Of a stretch of DNA of 64,000 nucleotides, positions 17,449 through 27,312 are shown piece after piece (the stretch's first letter is position 1; each line of letters starts with the position of its first letter). The notes beneath the pieces were generated by a model. It was not told where the DNA came from. It was given only the letters and a program-made list of their open reading frames with translations, and made no database searches. Source of the DNA: Comamonadaceae bacterium (GTDB lineage Bacteria; Pseudomonadota; Gammaproteobacteria; Burkholderiales; Burkholderiaceae_C); the NCBI GenBank assembly GCA_027486755.1, contig JAIXOM010000054.1:207288-271287 (forward strand), in the 5' to 3' direction. The translations under genes were made by a program, and so were the position numbers.

Positions 17449-18261
17449 TCAGCCCAGCGGCTCCATGATGAGTTTGTCGCCCGAGGCATCGGTCAGCAGG
17501 CGTACCAGGGCCGGCTTGCCGCGCACTTTGTCGGGCAGGGGAACTTCGCTGGTGCGGTAGATGCCGGCAATCGACACCAATTCGGCCTCCAGGCTGTGGG
17601 CATAGATGCGGGCCTGGCTGTTGCCCCGGGCGCCGGCGATGGCCTTGCCGCGCAAGGGCGCGTAGACATGGATGCTGCCGTCGGCGATGACCTCGGCGCC
17701 GGCATTGACCATAGCCATCACCACCAGATCGCGGCCGCGGGCATAGACCTGCTGGCCTGAGCGCAGTGGCTTGTCCACCAGCATCGCGCCCAACGGTGGC
17801 GGCTCGCTGATTTCAGCCGGTGCGGCTGCCGGTGCGGGGCTTGCCGCCGGCGCCTGCTGGCTGCTGGGCGCAGCCGGTGTGGGCGGGCTGCTGGCCACCA
17901 CCCGTGCGTCCGGGGCCGGCAACAAGCCGGCGGCCTGCGCGGCCTGCATATGGGCTTCGGTGCCGCCGCGCACCGCGATCGGCCGAACCTTGTAGCGGCT
18001 GAGCAGTTGCAGCAGCGCGGCAAAGTCCACCACTGGCTCGTCCTCGCCGCTTCGGCGGGCATTGGCCACCGCGCCGGTCAAATCGATCAGCAGCGGATCT
18101 TCATCAAAAAAATCGGGTACATCACCGAAGCGGCGGGCCAACTCCTGCTCAATCGCGCCCAGGTCGGTGGATTTGAGCATCAGGGCCACCATGGGCAGGT
18201 TGGCACTTTTGATGTCCAGACTCGCTGGCGTGTTGGAGGAGACCCGTGGGGCGTCGTTCAT
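17449..18261 (-). CDS. minC: Septum site-determining protein MinC
   Basis: The ATG at 18261 gives 270 residues. The N-terminal domain (about 10-110; SLDIKSANLPMVALML) inhibits FtsZ polymerisation, and the C-terminal beta-helix (about 165-265; GQQVYARGRDLVVMAMVNAGAEVIADG) binds MinD and dimerises. An unusually long Pro/Ala-rich linker of about 35 residues joins the domains. minC, minD and minE form one minus-strand operon. Confidence 0.96.
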   Translation of the reverse strand: MNDAPRVSSNTPASLDIKSANLPMVALMLKSTDLGAIEQELARRFGDVPDFFDEDPLLIDLTGAVANARRSGEDEPVVDFAALLQLLSRYKVRPIAVRGGTEAHMQAAQAAGLLPAPDARVVASSPPTPAAPSSQQAPAASPAPAAAPAEISEPPPLGAMLVDKPLRSGQQVYARGRDLVVMAMVNAGAEVIADGSIHVYAPLRGKAIAGARGNSQARIYAHSLEAELVSIAGIYRTSEVPLPDKVRGKPALVRLLTDASGDKLIMEPLG

Positions 18262-18367
18262 GAGCTCTGTCGTGGGGGCCTGGTGACTCGAAGGCGGATT
18301 CCAGCTTGGCAAAGACTCGCTGGGCCGTGCGAAAGTTTAACAGTCGAGCCGGAGAAAAACCTCGGCC

Positions 18368-19186
18368 TTACCAACTGATTTCAGCGGCCAGTGGTGCGTG
18401 GTCGGACAGATGCGACCAGGGTCTGCGCGGCAGGCTCAAGGGGCGATGGCTGCGCGCGTTGGCGACATAAATCCGGTCGAGCCGCAGCAGGGGCAAATGG
18501 GCGGGGAAGGTACGCGCCGCCTTGCCGTGGGCCTGGACAAAGACCTCCTGCAATCCAGCGCCATGCTTGAGCACATCGTGCGCCCGGCGGCGCCAGTCGT
18601 TGAAGTCTCCGGCAACGACGACACGGGCCTGGGCCGGCATGTCCTGCCGCACCAGTTCGCACAGCATCTGCATCTGCCGGCGCCGGTGGGCTTCGAGCAG
18701 GCTCAGATGCACACAGACCGCATGAATCTGCCCTTCGGGGGCTTCCAGCACGCAGTGCAGCAGGCCGCGGCGCTCGGGTCCGGAGATCGAGACGTCGCGG
18801 TTTTCAACATGGGAAATCGGGAATTTGGACAGGACTGCATTGCCGTGGTGGCCGTCGGCATAGACCGCATTGCGCCCGTAGGCGTGTTGCGGCCAAATCC
18901 GATCCGCCAAAAACTCATGGTGGGGATCGGCTGGGTAATCGGTGTAGCGGCTGGCATGGCGGCTGTGGCTGCCGGCCACTTCCTGCAGAAAGACCACGTC
19001 GGCGCCCACGGCCCTTACCGCTTCGCGCAACTCGTGCAGCATGAAGTGGCGATTGAGCGCGGTGAAGCCTTTATGGATGTTGACCGTCAATACCTTGATG
19101 AGCTTGGCCGCCGGTGCGGCCAAGGCCTGCGCCCGCCTATCGGCCAAGGCTGGCTCTGCTTCAGGTTTCCTATACTGCGCTGTCAC
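18368..19186 (-). CDS. Endonuclease/exonuclease/phosphatase-family protein
   Basis: The fold is recognisable from TVNIHKGF, the metal-binding Glu in [20 protein letters not shown] and the C-terminal [12 protein letters not shown]. These belong to the DNase I-like phosphodiesterase superfamily, which includes nucleases and lipid or nucleotide phosphatases. No ATG lies at the expected position before [11 protein letters not shown]; the best candidate is GTG at 19186, giving 272 residues, and a TTG further inside is possible. The start lies 13 bases from the divergent NnrU-like gene. The substrate is unknown. Confidence 0.8.
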   Translation of the reverse strand: MTAQYRKPEAEPALADRRAQALAAPAAKLIKVLTVNIHKGFTALNRHFMLHELREAVRAVGADVVFLQEVAGSHSRHASRYTDYPADPHHEFLADRIWPQHAYGRNAVYADGHHGNAVLSKFPISHVENRDVSISGPERRGLLHCVLEAPEGQIHAVCVHLSLLEAHRRRQMQMLCELVRQDMPAQARVVVAGDFNDWRRRAHDVLKHGAGLQEVFVQAHGKAARTFPAHLPLLRLDRIYVANARSHRPLSLPRRPWSHLSDHAPLAAEISW

Positions 19187-19199
19187 CGGGGAAGTGCAA

Positions 19200-19781
19200 A
19201 TGTTAGAACTGCTGCTGGGTTTGTTCGTGTTTCTGGGCGTGCATTCGATGCGCATCTTCGCCGATGGCTGGCGCAGCGCCATGATCGAGCGCATGGGTGC
19301 CCTGGCTTGGAAGGGGCTTTATGCGCTGCTGTCGCTGCTGGGCTTTTGGCTGCTGATTCGCGGCTGGGCTCAGCTTCGTCTGGAGCCGCAGGTCTTGTGG
19401 ACCACGCCGGTGGCCCTGCGCCATGTGGCTGCGGTTTTGATGTTGCCGTCTTTTGTGTTGTGGGTGGCTGCTTATGTGCCCGGCAATCTGATTCGGGCCC
19501 GGCTGCACCATCCCATGGTGTTGGGCACCAAGACCTGGGCCTTGGCTCATTTGCTGGCCAACAACACGGTGGCCGATCTTCTGCTCTTCGGCTCCTTCCT
19601 GGTGTGGTCGGTGGTCTTGTTTGTGGCTTCGCGCCGCCGCGACCGCCGTGAGCAGCGGCCGGCGGCGACCGGCCGCCTGGCGCCCACGGTGCTGACGGTT
19701 TTGCTGGGTCTGGGAGTTTGGGCCGCATTTGCGTTCTGGCTGCACGCAGCGCTCATCGGCGTGCGGCCCATGGGCGGCTGA
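19200..19781 (+). CDS. NnrU-family integral membrane protein
   Basis: The 193-residue protein has about five hydrophobic segments. Its opening, [21 protein letters not shown], and the [35 protein letters not shown] block are characteristic of the NnrU family. NnrU was linked to nitric-oxide or nitrite metabolism in denitrifiers, but most homologues have no proven role. No denitrification genes are visible nearby. It is divergent from the exonuclease/phosphatase-family gene and convergent with the Spy-like gene, whose stop begins at the next base. Confidence 0.86.
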   Translation: MLELLLGLFVFLGVHSMRIFADGWRSAMIERMGALAWKGLYALLSLLGFWLLIRGWAQLRLEPQVLWTTPVALRHVAAVLMLPSFVLWVAAYVPGNLIRARLHHPMVLGTKTWALAHLLANNTVADLLLFGSFLVWSVVLFVASRRRDRREQRPAATGRLAPTVLTVLLGLGVWAAFAFWLHAALIGVRPMGG

Positions 19782-20333
19782 TCAGCCGCCGTGGTGCCCT
19801 GGGTGCCCATGTGGCCCCATGCGGCCATGCTCGCCTTTACGCGCCATCTGCGCCATGTGCTGACGCGTCTCGTCGTCAAAGATTTTTTTCTGCTCGGGCG
19901 ACAGCGCGGCATAGAAGGTCTTAGCTGCCTCGCCCCGGCGATCCATCAGCGCATTCATTTCGCTCTGGCGCTGCTGGCGCAGCGCTTTCATGCGGTCGAT
20001 GCGCTCGGGCGTGTTCAGGCGCATCGCCTCGGCCCAGTCGGGGCGGGAAGTGGCCCGGGCCGGCGGCGCCATGGCGCCAGCAAAAGCCGTCCAGGTCTCT
20101 TCCTGTTCGGGCTTGAGCTGCAGTTTCGTCTTCAATTGCGTCAGGTGCTGTTCGTGGCGGGCTTTCATGCGCTCCATCATGGCGCCATGCATGGGGCGAT
20201 CGCCGCCATGCGCCATCGGTGAGGCTGCGCCTTGCGGGGCTGATTGCGCCCAGGCGGCGGTGCCGCCGGCCATCAGTGCGGCGGTGAGGGTGGCCAGCAG
20301 CCAGGGGACTGAACGGTGGGTGGGGGTGTTCAT
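19782..20333 (-). CDS. Spy/CpxP-like periplasmic protein
   Basis: The ATG at 20333 is preceded by AAAGGAA and gives 183 residues. It has a Sec signal peptide ending near TAAWAQS, and an LTxxQ-type helical core: LTQLKTKLQLKPEQEETWTAFAGAM and LSPEQKKIFDDETRQHMAQM. The C terminus is rich in His and Gly (GHPGHHGG). Spy/CpxP proteins are periplasmic chaperones or stress sensors. It is divergent from a CopA-type copper ATPase, and the His-rich tail fits metal binding, so a copper-stress role is plausible. Confidence 0.82.
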   Translation of the reverse strand: MNTPTHRSVPWLLATLTAALMAGGTAAWAQSAPQGAASPMAHGGDRPMHGAMMERMKARHEQHLTQLKTKLQLKPEQEETWTAFAGAMAPPARATSRPDWAEAMRLNTPERIDRMKALRQQRQSEMNALMDRRGEAAKTFYAALSPEQKKIFDDETRQHMAQMARKGEHGRMGPHGHPGHHGG

Positions 20334-20517
20334 GGGTGTTCCTTTCACTTTCAAGAAGGCCGCAGGGTTTGTCGGGCGGCTAGGTGCAGTGTCGCTGTCA
20401 CATGTATCTGCCAGATGCAGCCGACGTGAGCTTTTGTAAACGCGAGGAAAAGACGGGCAGGCGCCCGTACTTCTGTGCCTATTGATCGGCATCAACAAAC
20501 CGTGCGGTGACTTGATT

Positions 20518-20549
20518 TTTACAGCCTTTGGGCTGCGGGCCGGTATAAG
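20518..20549 (+). promoter_or_regulatory. Possible MerR-type promoter of the copper ATPase gene
   Basis: TTTACA (20518-20523) and TATAAG (20544-20549) are each five of six to the sigma-70 consensus but are 20 bases apart. Such long spacing is typical of promoters untwisted by MerR-family regulators such as CueR. The ATG at 20559 follows only nine bases after the -10 element and has no ribosome site, suggesting a leaderless or near-leaderless transcript. No clear CueR dyad is visible in the spacer. Confidence 0.35.
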
Positions 20550-20558
20550 CTGCAAGCC

Positions 20559-22820
20559 ATGAACGATGCCGCCCATCTGGAGCCTGAGTTTTCCTTGAAG
20601 TCTGCACCCGAGCAGGCCGGTGTGCCAGCCAGCCTGGATCTGGGCATTGAAGGCATGACCTGCGCCTCTTGTTCGCTGCGGGTGGAGCGGGCACTCCAGA
20701 AGGTGCCGGGCGTGCGCCAGGCCAGCGTCAATCTGGCCACCGAGTCAGCCCGGGTGCAGCTTGATGCCGAGCAGCCGGGTGAGCTGCCGGCCTTGCTGCG
20801 ACGGGCGGTGCGCGAGGCCGGCTACGGTGTGAGAGAGAGCAAGGCCGGGGACGCAGCGCAAAAGCCAAACCCTTGGGCTGGCTTTGCGCCGGTGGCCTGG
20901 GCCTTGGCGCTGTCCCTGCCCCTGGCCCTGCCCATGGTCTCGGCTCTGTGGGGGGAGCACCGGATGTGGCCGGCCTGGCTGCAGTTTGCACTGGCCACCC
21001 CGGTGCAATTCATTTTGGGCGCCCATTTTTACCGTGCCGCCTGGCACGCGCTGCGCGCGCTTACCGGCAATATGGATGTGTTGGTCGCGGTGGGCACTTC
21101 GGCGGCCTGGGGCTTGTCCATGTGGCTCTGGCTGAGCGCTGAGCCCGGTGCGATGCCGGAGCTGTACTTTGAGGCCTCGGCGGTGGTCATCAGCCTGGTG
21201 ATGCTGGGCAAATGGCTGGAACTGCGGGTCAAGCGCCAGACCACCTCGGCGATCGCCGATTTGCATGCGCTGCGGCCAGCGCTGGCCCATGTGCAGATGC
21301 GCTCGGGGGAGACGGTCGATCTGCCGGTGGCCGAGATCCTGCGGGGCGATACGGTGCTCATCCTGCCTGGCGAGCGGGTGCCCGTCGATGGCCAGATCGT
21401 GCAGGGCCGCAGCCAGCTCGATGAGTCCATGCTGACCGGTGAGCCCTTGCCGGTGAGCAAGGACGAGGGGGCGCAGCTGACCGGCGGCAGCATCAACGGC
21501 GAAGCTCGCTTGCTGATGCGGGTCACGGCAGTGGGCGCGCAGACGGTGCTGGCCCGCATCATTGCCCTGGTGGAAGACGCGCAGGCGGCCAAGGCGCCGA
21601 TACAGCGCCTGGTCGACAAGGTGGCGGCGGTGTTTGTGCCGGCCGTCATGGCGCTGGCGCTGCTGACGTTGGCGGCTTACCTGCTCAGTGGTGCTTCGCT
21701 GGAACTGGCGGTGGTGCGTGCGGTGGCGGTGCTGGTCATTGCCTGCCCTTGCGCACTGGGGCTGGCCACGCCCACCGCCATCATGGCGGGGACGGGCGTG
21801 GCCGCCAAGCACGGCATTTTGATCAAGGATGCGCAGGCGCTGGAGCTCGCCCACCAGGTGCGGGTGGTGGCTTTTGACAAGACCGGCACTTTGACGGTGG
21901 GGCAGCCGCGTCTGATTTCTTTTGAGGTGGTCGAAAGTCAGGACCGGGCGACTTTGCTGGCGGCGGCGGCCAGCCTGCAAAGCGGCAGCGAGCATCCGCT
22001 GGCGCGCGCGGTGCTGGCGCAAGCGCGCGCCGAGGGCTTGACCTGGACCGCGCCCGAGTCCTTGGTGGCGGTCGCCGGGCGCGGAGTAGAGGGCAGCACC
22101 GGCGGTCGGCGTTACCGCATCGCCAGCGGGCGTTGGCTGGCCGAGTTGGCCGTGCCCCTGGGCCCGCTGGCCGAGGCGGCCGAGCGCCTGCAGCAGGCGC
22201 AGGGCGCAACCTTGTCGGCCTTGCTGCATGAGGATGGGTCGCAGTGGCAGGTGTTGGCCCTGCTGGCCTTCGCTGACCAGCCCAAGCCGGGAGCGCAGCA
22301 AGCTTTGGCGGCGCTGCGCGCGCGCGGCTTGCGGGTGGTGATGATCTCCGGCGACAACCGGGCGGCGGCGCTGGCTATGGGCGCGCGCCTGGGTCTGGCC
22401 GACGAGGAGGTGCTGGCCGATGTGTTGCCGGCCGACAAGGCGGCGGCGGTGCGTAGCTTGAGGCAATATGGCCCGGTCGCCATGGTGGGCGATGGCGTCA
22501 ATGATGCGCCCGCACTGGCTGCGGCCGATGTGGGCATGGCCATGGGCACCGGCACGGATGTGGCCATGAATGCGGCGGGCATCACCCTGATGCGCGGCGA
22601 TTTGTCTCTGGTGGCCGCTGCGCTGGATATTTCGCACCGCACCGTGGTCAAGATCCGGCAGAACCTGTTCTGGGCCTTCGCCTACAACGTGGCTGGAATT
22701 CCGTTGGCGGCGCTGGGCTATCTCAGTCCCATGCTGGCTGGCGCGGCCATGGCGCTGTCGAGTATCAGCGTCATGGGCAACGCGATTTGGCTGCAGCGTT
22801 GGCGCGCGGGTCGGGCTTGA
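20559..22820 (+). CDS. copA: Copper-translocating P-type ATPase (CopA type)
   Basis: The 753-residue protein has one N-terminal heavy-metal domain with GMTCASC (Cys35, Cys38), eight predicted membrane helices, the actuator motif TGEP, the ion-binding CPC (396-398) in a transmembrane helix, the phosphorylation site DKTGT with Asp440, the SEHPLA motif, and GDGVND. CPC and the single GMTCASC domain indicate Cu(I) export across the inner membrane. It is divergent from the Spy-like gene. I see no CueR, CopZ or CusA next to it. Confidence 0.95.
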   Translation: MNDAAHLEPEFSLKSAPEQAGVPASLDLGIEGMTCASCSLRVERALQKVPGVRQASVNLATESARVQLDAEQPGELPALLRRAVREAGYGVRESKAGDAAQKPNPWAGFAPVAWALALSLPLALPMVSALWGEHRMWPAWLQFALATPVQFILGAHFYRAAWHALRALTGNMDVLVAVGTSAAWGLSMWLWLSAEPGAMPELYFEASAVVISLVMLGKWLELRVKRQTTSAIADLHALRPALAHVQMRSGETVDLPVAEILRGDTVLILPGERVPVDGQIVQGRSQLDESMLTGEPLPVSKDEGAQLTGGSINGEARLLMRVTAVGAQTVLARIIALVEDAQAAKAPIQRLVDKVAAVFVPAVMALALLTLAAYLLSGASLELAVVRAVAVLVIACPCALGLATPTAIMAGTGVAAKHGILIKDAQALELAHQVRVVAFDKTGTLTVGQPRLISFEVVESQDRATLLAAAASLQSGSEHPLARAVLAQARAEGLTWTAPESLVAVAGRGVEGSTGGRRYRIASGRWLAELAVPLGPLAEAAERLQQAQGATLSALLHEDGSQWQVLALLAFADQPKPGAQQALAALRARGLRVVMISGDNRAAALAMGARLGLADEEVLADVLPADKAAAVRSLRQYGPVAMVGDGVNDAPALAAADVGMAMGTGTDVAMNAAGITLMRGDLSLVAAALDISHRTVVKIRQNLFWAFAYNVAGIPLAALGYLSPMLAGAAMALSSISVMGNAIWLQRWRAGRA

Positions 22821-23050
22821 GGCCGCGCCACCATCAGGCGGCGCAGTCCTTGGGCCGCACGGTGCGGGCCCGATGGGCGCAGTCCTACAGTGCGGCGGCG
22901 CTCCCGCCGGGGTGACCTGATGGGCGCGCCCCTTAGCATCCTGGCTTCGATGGGCACGGGTGCTACCCCACAGAGGAGCGCAGGACGGTATCGGCGCTAT
23001 GCCGCTTCCGGTCATGGCCGTGTTCGGTTCTTGATGCAGGGAGACAAATC
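22821..23050. other. Non-coding gap after copA
   Basis: This stretch separates copA from a possible small gene at 23051. It is GC-rich with several G/C blocks such as GGCGGCGCTCCCGCC near 22895. It resembles a degraded REP element (GTAGGACTG on the minus strand near 22884) but does not form the complete palindrome seen elsewhere. I see no clear promoter and no convincing gene in it. Confidence 0.4.
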
Positions 23051-23329
23051 ATGACGGTGATACAAGCGGCTGCGCAGACGCGGCCGGGGGGTGGCTCTTG
23101 CTCCGAGGTGCAGGAGCGCCCAGGGGTGGTCTTCGGCCGTCCGCGCACGGGTCCCGCTTGGGCTGAGGGGGGTTCGCGCAGCTTGCGGGCCCGCTCTGGT
23201 GTGGCCGAGTTGCTGCTGCTGCACCGGTTGCGTGCGGGCGCGCCGGCCGGCATGCCTGAGCAGGCTGCGCGGGTGATCGGTCGGACCGCCCAGGCCTGGC
23301 TGGTCGGGGGCTCTGCCGGAAAACCCTAA
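23051..23329 (+). CDS. Small hypothetical protein, 92 aa
   Basis: The ATG at 23051 has a good ribosome site (AGGGAG, seven bases upstream), which is the main support. The translation is Arg/Gly/Ala-rich with a central hydrophobic stretch (VAELLLLHRL). I do not recognise it. It lies 60 bases before the (2Fe-2S) subunit of a molybdenum hydroxylase and could be a leader protein of that operon. High GC makes spurious reading frames common here, so the call is tentative. Confidence 0.4.
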   Translation: MTVIQAAAQTRPGGGSCSEVQERPGVVFGRPRTGPAWAEGGSRSLRARSGVAELLLLHRLRAGAPAGMPEQAARVIGRTAQAWLVGGSAGKP

Positions 23330-23389
23330 TAAGCCTAAGCGTCCGAACAGGTGATGATTCGGGTTCCTACAAGAAATGGAGCGTAGACC

Positions 23390-23848
23390 ATGAAACTCGA
23401 AGTCAATGGAAAGGTGCGCGAGCTCGATGTTGAGCCCGACATGCCCCTGCTGTGGGCCTTGCGCGATGAGCTGGATGAAAAAGGTCCCAAATTCGGCTGT
23501 GGCATTGCCCAGTGCGGCTCCTGTACCGTTTTGCTCAATGGCGAGCCGGTGCGTTCGTGCTCCTACCCGGTTTCGGCCGCCAGCGGCCAGAAGGTGATCA
23601 CCATAGAGGGGCTGGCCAACAAGAACAAGCTGCATCCGGTGCAGCAGGCTTGGATTGACCATCAGGTGCCCCAGTGTGGCTACTGCCAGGGCGGGCAGAT
23701 CCTCGCTGCGGTGGCTTTGCTCAAGAAAAAGCCCAAGCCCAGCGATCAGGACATCGACGCGGCCATGACCAACATCTGTCGTTGCGGCAGCTATGCCCGC
23801 ATTCGCAAAGCCATCCACGCCGTCGCAGGCAAAGGGGTGCGCGCATGA
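23390..23848 (+). CDS. (2Fe-2S)-binding subunit of a molybdenum hydroxylase
   Basis: The 152-residue protein has the plant-type cluster (C37, C42, C45, C57) and the second cluster (C96, C99, C130, C132; CGYC and CRCG) of the xanthine oxidase family small subunits. It resembles IorA of isoquinoline 1-oxidoreductase. It transfers electrons from the molybdopterin subunit encoded next, whose ATG overlaps its stop by four bases. No FAD subunit is present, so electrons probably leave through a cytochrome, perhaps the SoxX-like protein encoded downstream. Confidence 0.93.
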   Translation: MKLEVNGKVRELDVEPDMPLLWALRDELDEKGPKFGCGIAQCGSCTVLLNGEPVRSCSYPVSAASGQKVITIEGLANKNKLHPVQQAWIDHQVPQCGYCQGGQILAAVALLKKKPKPSDQDIDAAMTNICRCGSYARIRKAIHAVAGKGVRA

Positions 23849-26010
23849 ACACCGAAAAGCAAGCTGTGCAGCGCCCGGACCGGCGCTTTTTCCTCAAGTC
23901 TTCGGCCACCGCCGCCGCTGGCCTGAGCCTGGGTTTTTACCTTCCTGGCCGCAGCGACGCGTCCGGCGCGCCCAAGCTGAACGCGTGGGTCGAGGTGCGG
24001 CCCGACGAGACGGTGGTGATCCGTTACGCCCGCACCGAAATGGGCCAGGGCAGCCGGACCTCGGCACCGATGCTGGTGGCTGAGGAGCTCGATGCCGATT
24101 GGAGTCGGGTGCGTATTGAATATGTTCCGGCCCATGAGAACTTGGCCTCCAAGCGCGCCTATGGCGACATGGCCACCGTGGGCAGCCGCACCATCCGCCA
24201 GTCACAGGAATACCTGCGCAAGGCCGGCGCCACCGCCCGGCACATGCTGGTGGCAACGGCGGCCCAACAATGGGGTGTGCCGGCCAGCGAGTGCACCACG
24301 ACCAAGGGCCGGGTGACCCACGCGGCCAGCAAGCGCTCCGTCACTTACGGCAAGCTGGCCCTGGCCGCTGCCAAGATGGAGCCGCCCAAGGAGGTCCAGC
24401 TCAAGGACCCCAAGAACTGGACCATCGTCGGCAAGCCGATTCCACGGGTCGACATTCCCGACATCGTCACCGGCCGCATCCGTTATGGCATTGATGCACA
24501 GGTGCCCGGCATGTTGCACGCCGCTGTGGCGGCCTGCCCGGTCTTTAATGGCAAGGTGCGCACCATGGACGCGTCCAAGGTGCAAAACCGCCGCGGCGTT
24601 GTCAAGGTGCTCAATCTCGGTGAGTTCGTGGCGGTGGTGGCCGACAACTACTGGCGCGCCAAAGAGGCGCTGCGTGAGGTGGCGGTGGACTGGGACGTGG
24701 GCCCGCATGGTCAACTCAGCACGGCCAGCATCATGGAGCACTTCAAGGGTGGCTTCGATCAGCCCGAGCTGGCGGTGGCCCGCAGCGACGGCAATACGGT
24801 TGAGGCCTTGGGCAAGGCGGGCAAGGTCGTCGAGGCGGAGTACTACACGCCCTATCTGGCTCACGCCACCATGGAGCCCATGGTCTGCACCGCCTGGCTG
24901 CAGGCCGATAAGCTCGAGATCTGGACCTCCACCCAAAACCCCGAGGCCACCTTGGCCACGGCAGCCCGCACGGCCGGCATTGATCAGTCCAAGGTGTTGG
25001 TGCACCCGATGCAGCTCGGCGGCGGCTTGGGTCGCAAGAGCCCGCAGGACTTCACCCGCCAGGCGGTGATGATCGCCAAGGAGATGCCGGGCAAGGCGGT
25101 CAAGATGGTCTGGAGCCGCGAAGAGGACATGCAGCATGACCTGTACCGTCCAGCCAGCTTGGTGCGCTTTAAGGGCGCGCTCAATGCGCAGGGCACCGTG
25201 GATGCGCTGCACATTCGGGTATCGGCGCCCTCTATTTTGGCCACCTTGTTGCGCCTGCCCTTGCCCAGGGGCGTCGACGGCCAGGCGGTGGCCAGCTTCA
25301 ATGACCATCCCTACGACATCCCCAACAGCTTGGTGGACTATGCACAGCGCAACACCAATGTGCCGGTGGGTTTCTGGCGTACCGTCGGCCACTCGCAAAA
25401 TCCTTATATGCGCGAGTGCTTCATCGACGAGATGGCCGCAGCGGCAGGCAAAGACCCGCTCGCTTTCCGGCTAAGCATGCTGGGGGGCAAGCATCCTCGT
25501 GACCGGTCCATCCTCGAAGCTGTGGCCAAGGCCGCAGATTGGGGCAAGCCGCTGCCCGCCGGGGTGTTTCGCGGCATTGCCGAAACCGAGGGCTATGGCA
25601 GCTACACCGCCTGCGTTTGCGAGGTGTCGGTCAATGCGCGCAGCGAGGTCAAGATCCACCGCGTGGTGATGGGTATCGATTGCGGCTATGCGGTCAACCC
25701 GGACAACATCGAGGCGCAGATTGAGGGCAGCGTGGTTCACGGTTTGAGCGCGATCTTCTGGGGCGAGATGACGGTCAAGGAGGGCCGCATCGAGCAGTCC
25801 AACTTCCACGACTACCGGATGATGAAGCTCAACGAGATGCCCAAGGTGCAGTCGGTCATTGCCTGTACAGGTGGCTTCTGGGGCGGTGTGGGCGAGCCCG
25901 CGCAGGCGCCGCTGGCCCCTGCCCTGGTCAACGCGATTTCGGCCGCCACCGGTAAGCGCTTTCGCTCTCTGCCCCTGAAAAACCACGGGCTGAGTCTGGC
26001 CAGGGCATGA
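23845..26010 (+). CDS. Molybdopterin subunit of an IorB-like hydroxylase
   Basis: The ATG at 23845 gives 721 residues. The N terminus has a twin-arginine signal ([22 protein letters not shown]), so the complex is exported folded. The body matches the xanthine oxidase family large subunit in the isoquinoline oxidoreductase/aldehyde dehydrogenase branch, with [24 protein letters not shown] and the catalytic Glu in [10 protein letters not shown]. It hydroxylates aldehydes or N-heterocycles at carbon. The stop overlaps the soxX start by four bases. That it works with the Sox proteins follows from context only. Confidence 0.92.
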   Translation: MNTEKQAVQRPDRRFFLKSSATAAAGLSLGFYLPGRSDASGAPKLNAWVEVRPDETVVIRYARTEMGQGSRTSAPMLVAEELDADWSRVRIEYVPAHENLASKRAYGDMATVGSRTIRQSQEYLRKAGATARHMLVATAAQQWGVPASECTTTKGRVTHAASKRSVTYGKLALAAAKMEPPKEVQLKDPKNWTIVGKPIPRVDIPDIVTGRIRYGIDAQVPGMLHAAVAACPVFNGKVRTMDASKVQNRRGVVKVLNLGEFVAVVADNYWRAKEALREVAVDWDVGPHGQLSTASIMEHFKGGFDQPELAVARSDGNTVEALGKAGKVVEAEYYTPYLAHATMEPMVCTAWLQADKLEIWTSTQNPEATLATAARTAGIDQSKVLVHPMQLGGGLGRKSPQDFTRQAVMIAKEMPGKAVKMVWSREEDMQHDLYRPASLVRFKGALNAQGTVDALHIRVSAPSILATLLRLPLPRGVDGQAVASFNDHPYDIPNSLVDYAQRNTNVPVGFWRTVGHSQNPYMRECFIDEMAAAAGKDPLAFRLSMLGGKHPRDRSILEAVAKAADWGKPLPAGVFRGIAETEGYGSYTACVCEVSVNARSEVKIHRVVMGIDCGYAVNPDNIEAQIEGSVVHGLSAIFWGEMTVKEGRIEQSNFHDYRMMKLNEMPKVQSVIACTGGFWGGVGEPAQAPLAPALVNAISAATGKRFRSLPLKNHGLSLARA

Positions 26011-26417
26011 GCCGCTGGGCCGCGCCCCTCGGGGCGTTGGCCTGCGCCCTGCTGGGCACGGCGGCCGCGCAGTCCCTGCCGCCGGCCTCGGCTGCTGGCA
26101 TTGGCAGTGTGGAGCGCGGCCGGCAGCTGCTGGCCAACCGCAGCGAGTCGGGCTGCGTGCTCTGCCATGTGGTGCCAGGCCTGCCAGCCGGCGGTGAGCT
26201 CGGCCCGTCCTTGGTCGGCATTGGTCAGCGCAGCACCGCCGAGCAACTGCGCCGGCGCATTGCCGATGCCCGCCTGTTTAACCCCGCCACCATCATGCCG
26301 GTGTATTTCAGTACCGAGGGCCTGCAAGGGGTGGCCTCGGCCTACAAGGGGCAGACGGTGCTTAGTGCGCAAGGCCTGGACGATATCGTGGCTTATCTCC
26401 TGAGCGTGGCGCGTTGA
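26007..26417 (+). CDS. soxX: SoxX monohaem cytochrome c
   Basis: The 136-residue protein has a signal peptide ending near TAAAQS and one haem site CVLCH (C50, C53, H54). The segment FNPATIMPVYF holds the probable axial Met97, and GQTVLSAQGLDDIVAYLL matches SoxX rather than generic cytochromes c. SoxAX joins thiosulfate oxidatively to the SoxY cysteine. It overlaps the molybdopterin subunit gene by four bases and the TTG/ATG region of soxY by one base. Confidence 0.88.
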   Translation: MSRWAAPLGALACALLGTAAAQSLPPASAAGIGSVERGRQLLANRSESGCVLCHVVPGLPAGGELGPSLVGIGQRSTAEQLRRRIADARLFNPATIMPVYFSTEGLQGVASAYKGQTVLSAQGLDDIVAYLLSVAR

Positions 26418-26959
26418 TGGCGGCTGCGCTAATCTCTGGATCTATGTCTGAAACTCTTACCAGCGTTTGGTCTGCACAGCCGGCTGCGGCTGCGTCCGTA
26501 TTGCCGCGGCGGCTGGTCTGTGGCGCCTTGCTGGCCGGTGCAGCGGGCTTGGCCGGCACTGCGCGTGCGCAAAAGATGTTTTCGGGCACCTTGCTCAGCT
26601 TGTCTGAGATGATGGACCCGATTGTGCGGGGCCGCAGCCTGCGCGAGGGCGCGATCACGATGGAGATGCCGGTGCTGGCCGACAACGGCTTGTTGGTGCC
26701 GCTCAGGGTGATCGTCGACAGCCCGATGAGCGAGCAAGACCATGTGACGCATTTGTATTTGCTGTCGCAGCGCAATCCGGTGACCCGTATGGCGGTGTTT
26801 CACTTGGGGCCCTGGTCGGGGCGGGCCGAGGTCAGTACCCGGCTGCGCCTGGCGGGCTCACAAAAAGTGGTGGCACTGGCGCGCTTGTCCGACGGCAGTT
26901 TTCGCTGGCGCCAGGTTGATGCCATCGTCACCGAGTCGGCCTGTGTGGACGGGAGCTGA
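26417..26959 (+). CDS. soxY: SoxY-like sulfur carrier with altered C terminus
   Basis: SoxY features are clear: REGAITMEMPVLADNGLLVP, TRLRLAGSQKVVALA and a C-terminal cysteine. The canonical GGCG(G) tail is missing and the protein ends ESACVDGS, so the cysteine remains but the glycines do not. The TGATG overlap supports the start at 26417 (180 residues); ATG 26444 is possible. The N-terminal RR...LAGTARAQ region looks like a Tat signal. SoxY carries sulfane intermediates bound to its Cys in complex with SoxZ. Confidence 0.82.
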   Translation: MAAALISGSMSETLTSVWSAQPAAAASVLPRRLVCGALLAGAAGLAGTARAQKMFSGTLLSLSEMMDPIVRGRSLREGAITMEMPVLADNGLLVPLRVIVDSPMSEQDHVTHLYLLSQRNPVTRMAVFHLGPWSGRAEVSTRLRLAGSQKVVALARLSDGSFRWRQVDAIVTESACVDGS

Positions 26960-26962
26960 AGC

Positions 26963-27307
26963 ATGAGCCAAGCACGTTTGCAGTTGCCAGCGCAGGTGGC
27001 CCATGGCCAGGTGGTTCGGGCCCGTTTGCTGATTGAGCATCCGATGGACACGGGCTACTTGCAGGACCTCGCTGGCAAGCCGGTGCCTCGCAATGTGATT
27101 GCCGACCTGACTTGCGAGTACGGCGGCCGTCAGGTGTTTAGGGTCGAGCCCTCGTCGGGTATTTCTGGCAATCCCTTTTTCGAGTTTTTCTTCCGCGCTG
27201 GGGAGACCGGCGAGCTGCGGGTCAGCTGGGTTGACGAGCGCGGCGCCAAGGGCGAGTTGCGGCAGTTGCTGCGGGTACAGCCGCCATCTTCGCGCCCGCC
27301 GGCCTGA
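26963..27307 (+). CDS. soxZ: SoxZ sulfur-carrier partner
   Basis: The 114-residue protein matches SoxZ along its whole length: EHPMDTGYLQDLAGKPVPRNVIADLTCEYGG, FRVEPSSGISGNPFFEFFF, and the beta-strand end RVSWVDERG. It pairs with SoxY in the periplasm and has no signal peptide, so it is probably exported with SoxY by the Tat route, as in other Sox systems. It starts three bases after the soxY stop. Confidence 0.92.
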   Translation: MSQARLQLPAQVAHGQVVRARLLIEHPMDTGYLQDLAGKPVPRNVIADLTCEYGGRQVFRVEPSSGISGNPFFEFFFRAGETGELRVSWVDERGAKGELRQLLRVQPPSSRPPA

Positions 27308-27312
27308 AGGCG

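Noticed and set aside
22821..22915. A further REP copy after copA
   Set aside because: Only part of the head (GTAGGA) is seen and no matching stem or GCGAT tail follows.
20745..23015. A 756-codon minus-strand frame opposite copA
   Set aside because: It is antisense to a clear P-type ATPase and its translation is low-complexity His/Arg/Gln-rich, typical of a shadow frame in GC-rich DNA.
26007..26417. Reading the small cytochrome as a generic electron acceptor for the hydroxylase
   Set aside because: The NPATIMPVYF and VLSAQGLDDIVAYL segments match SoxX, and soxY, soxZ and soxA follow directly.
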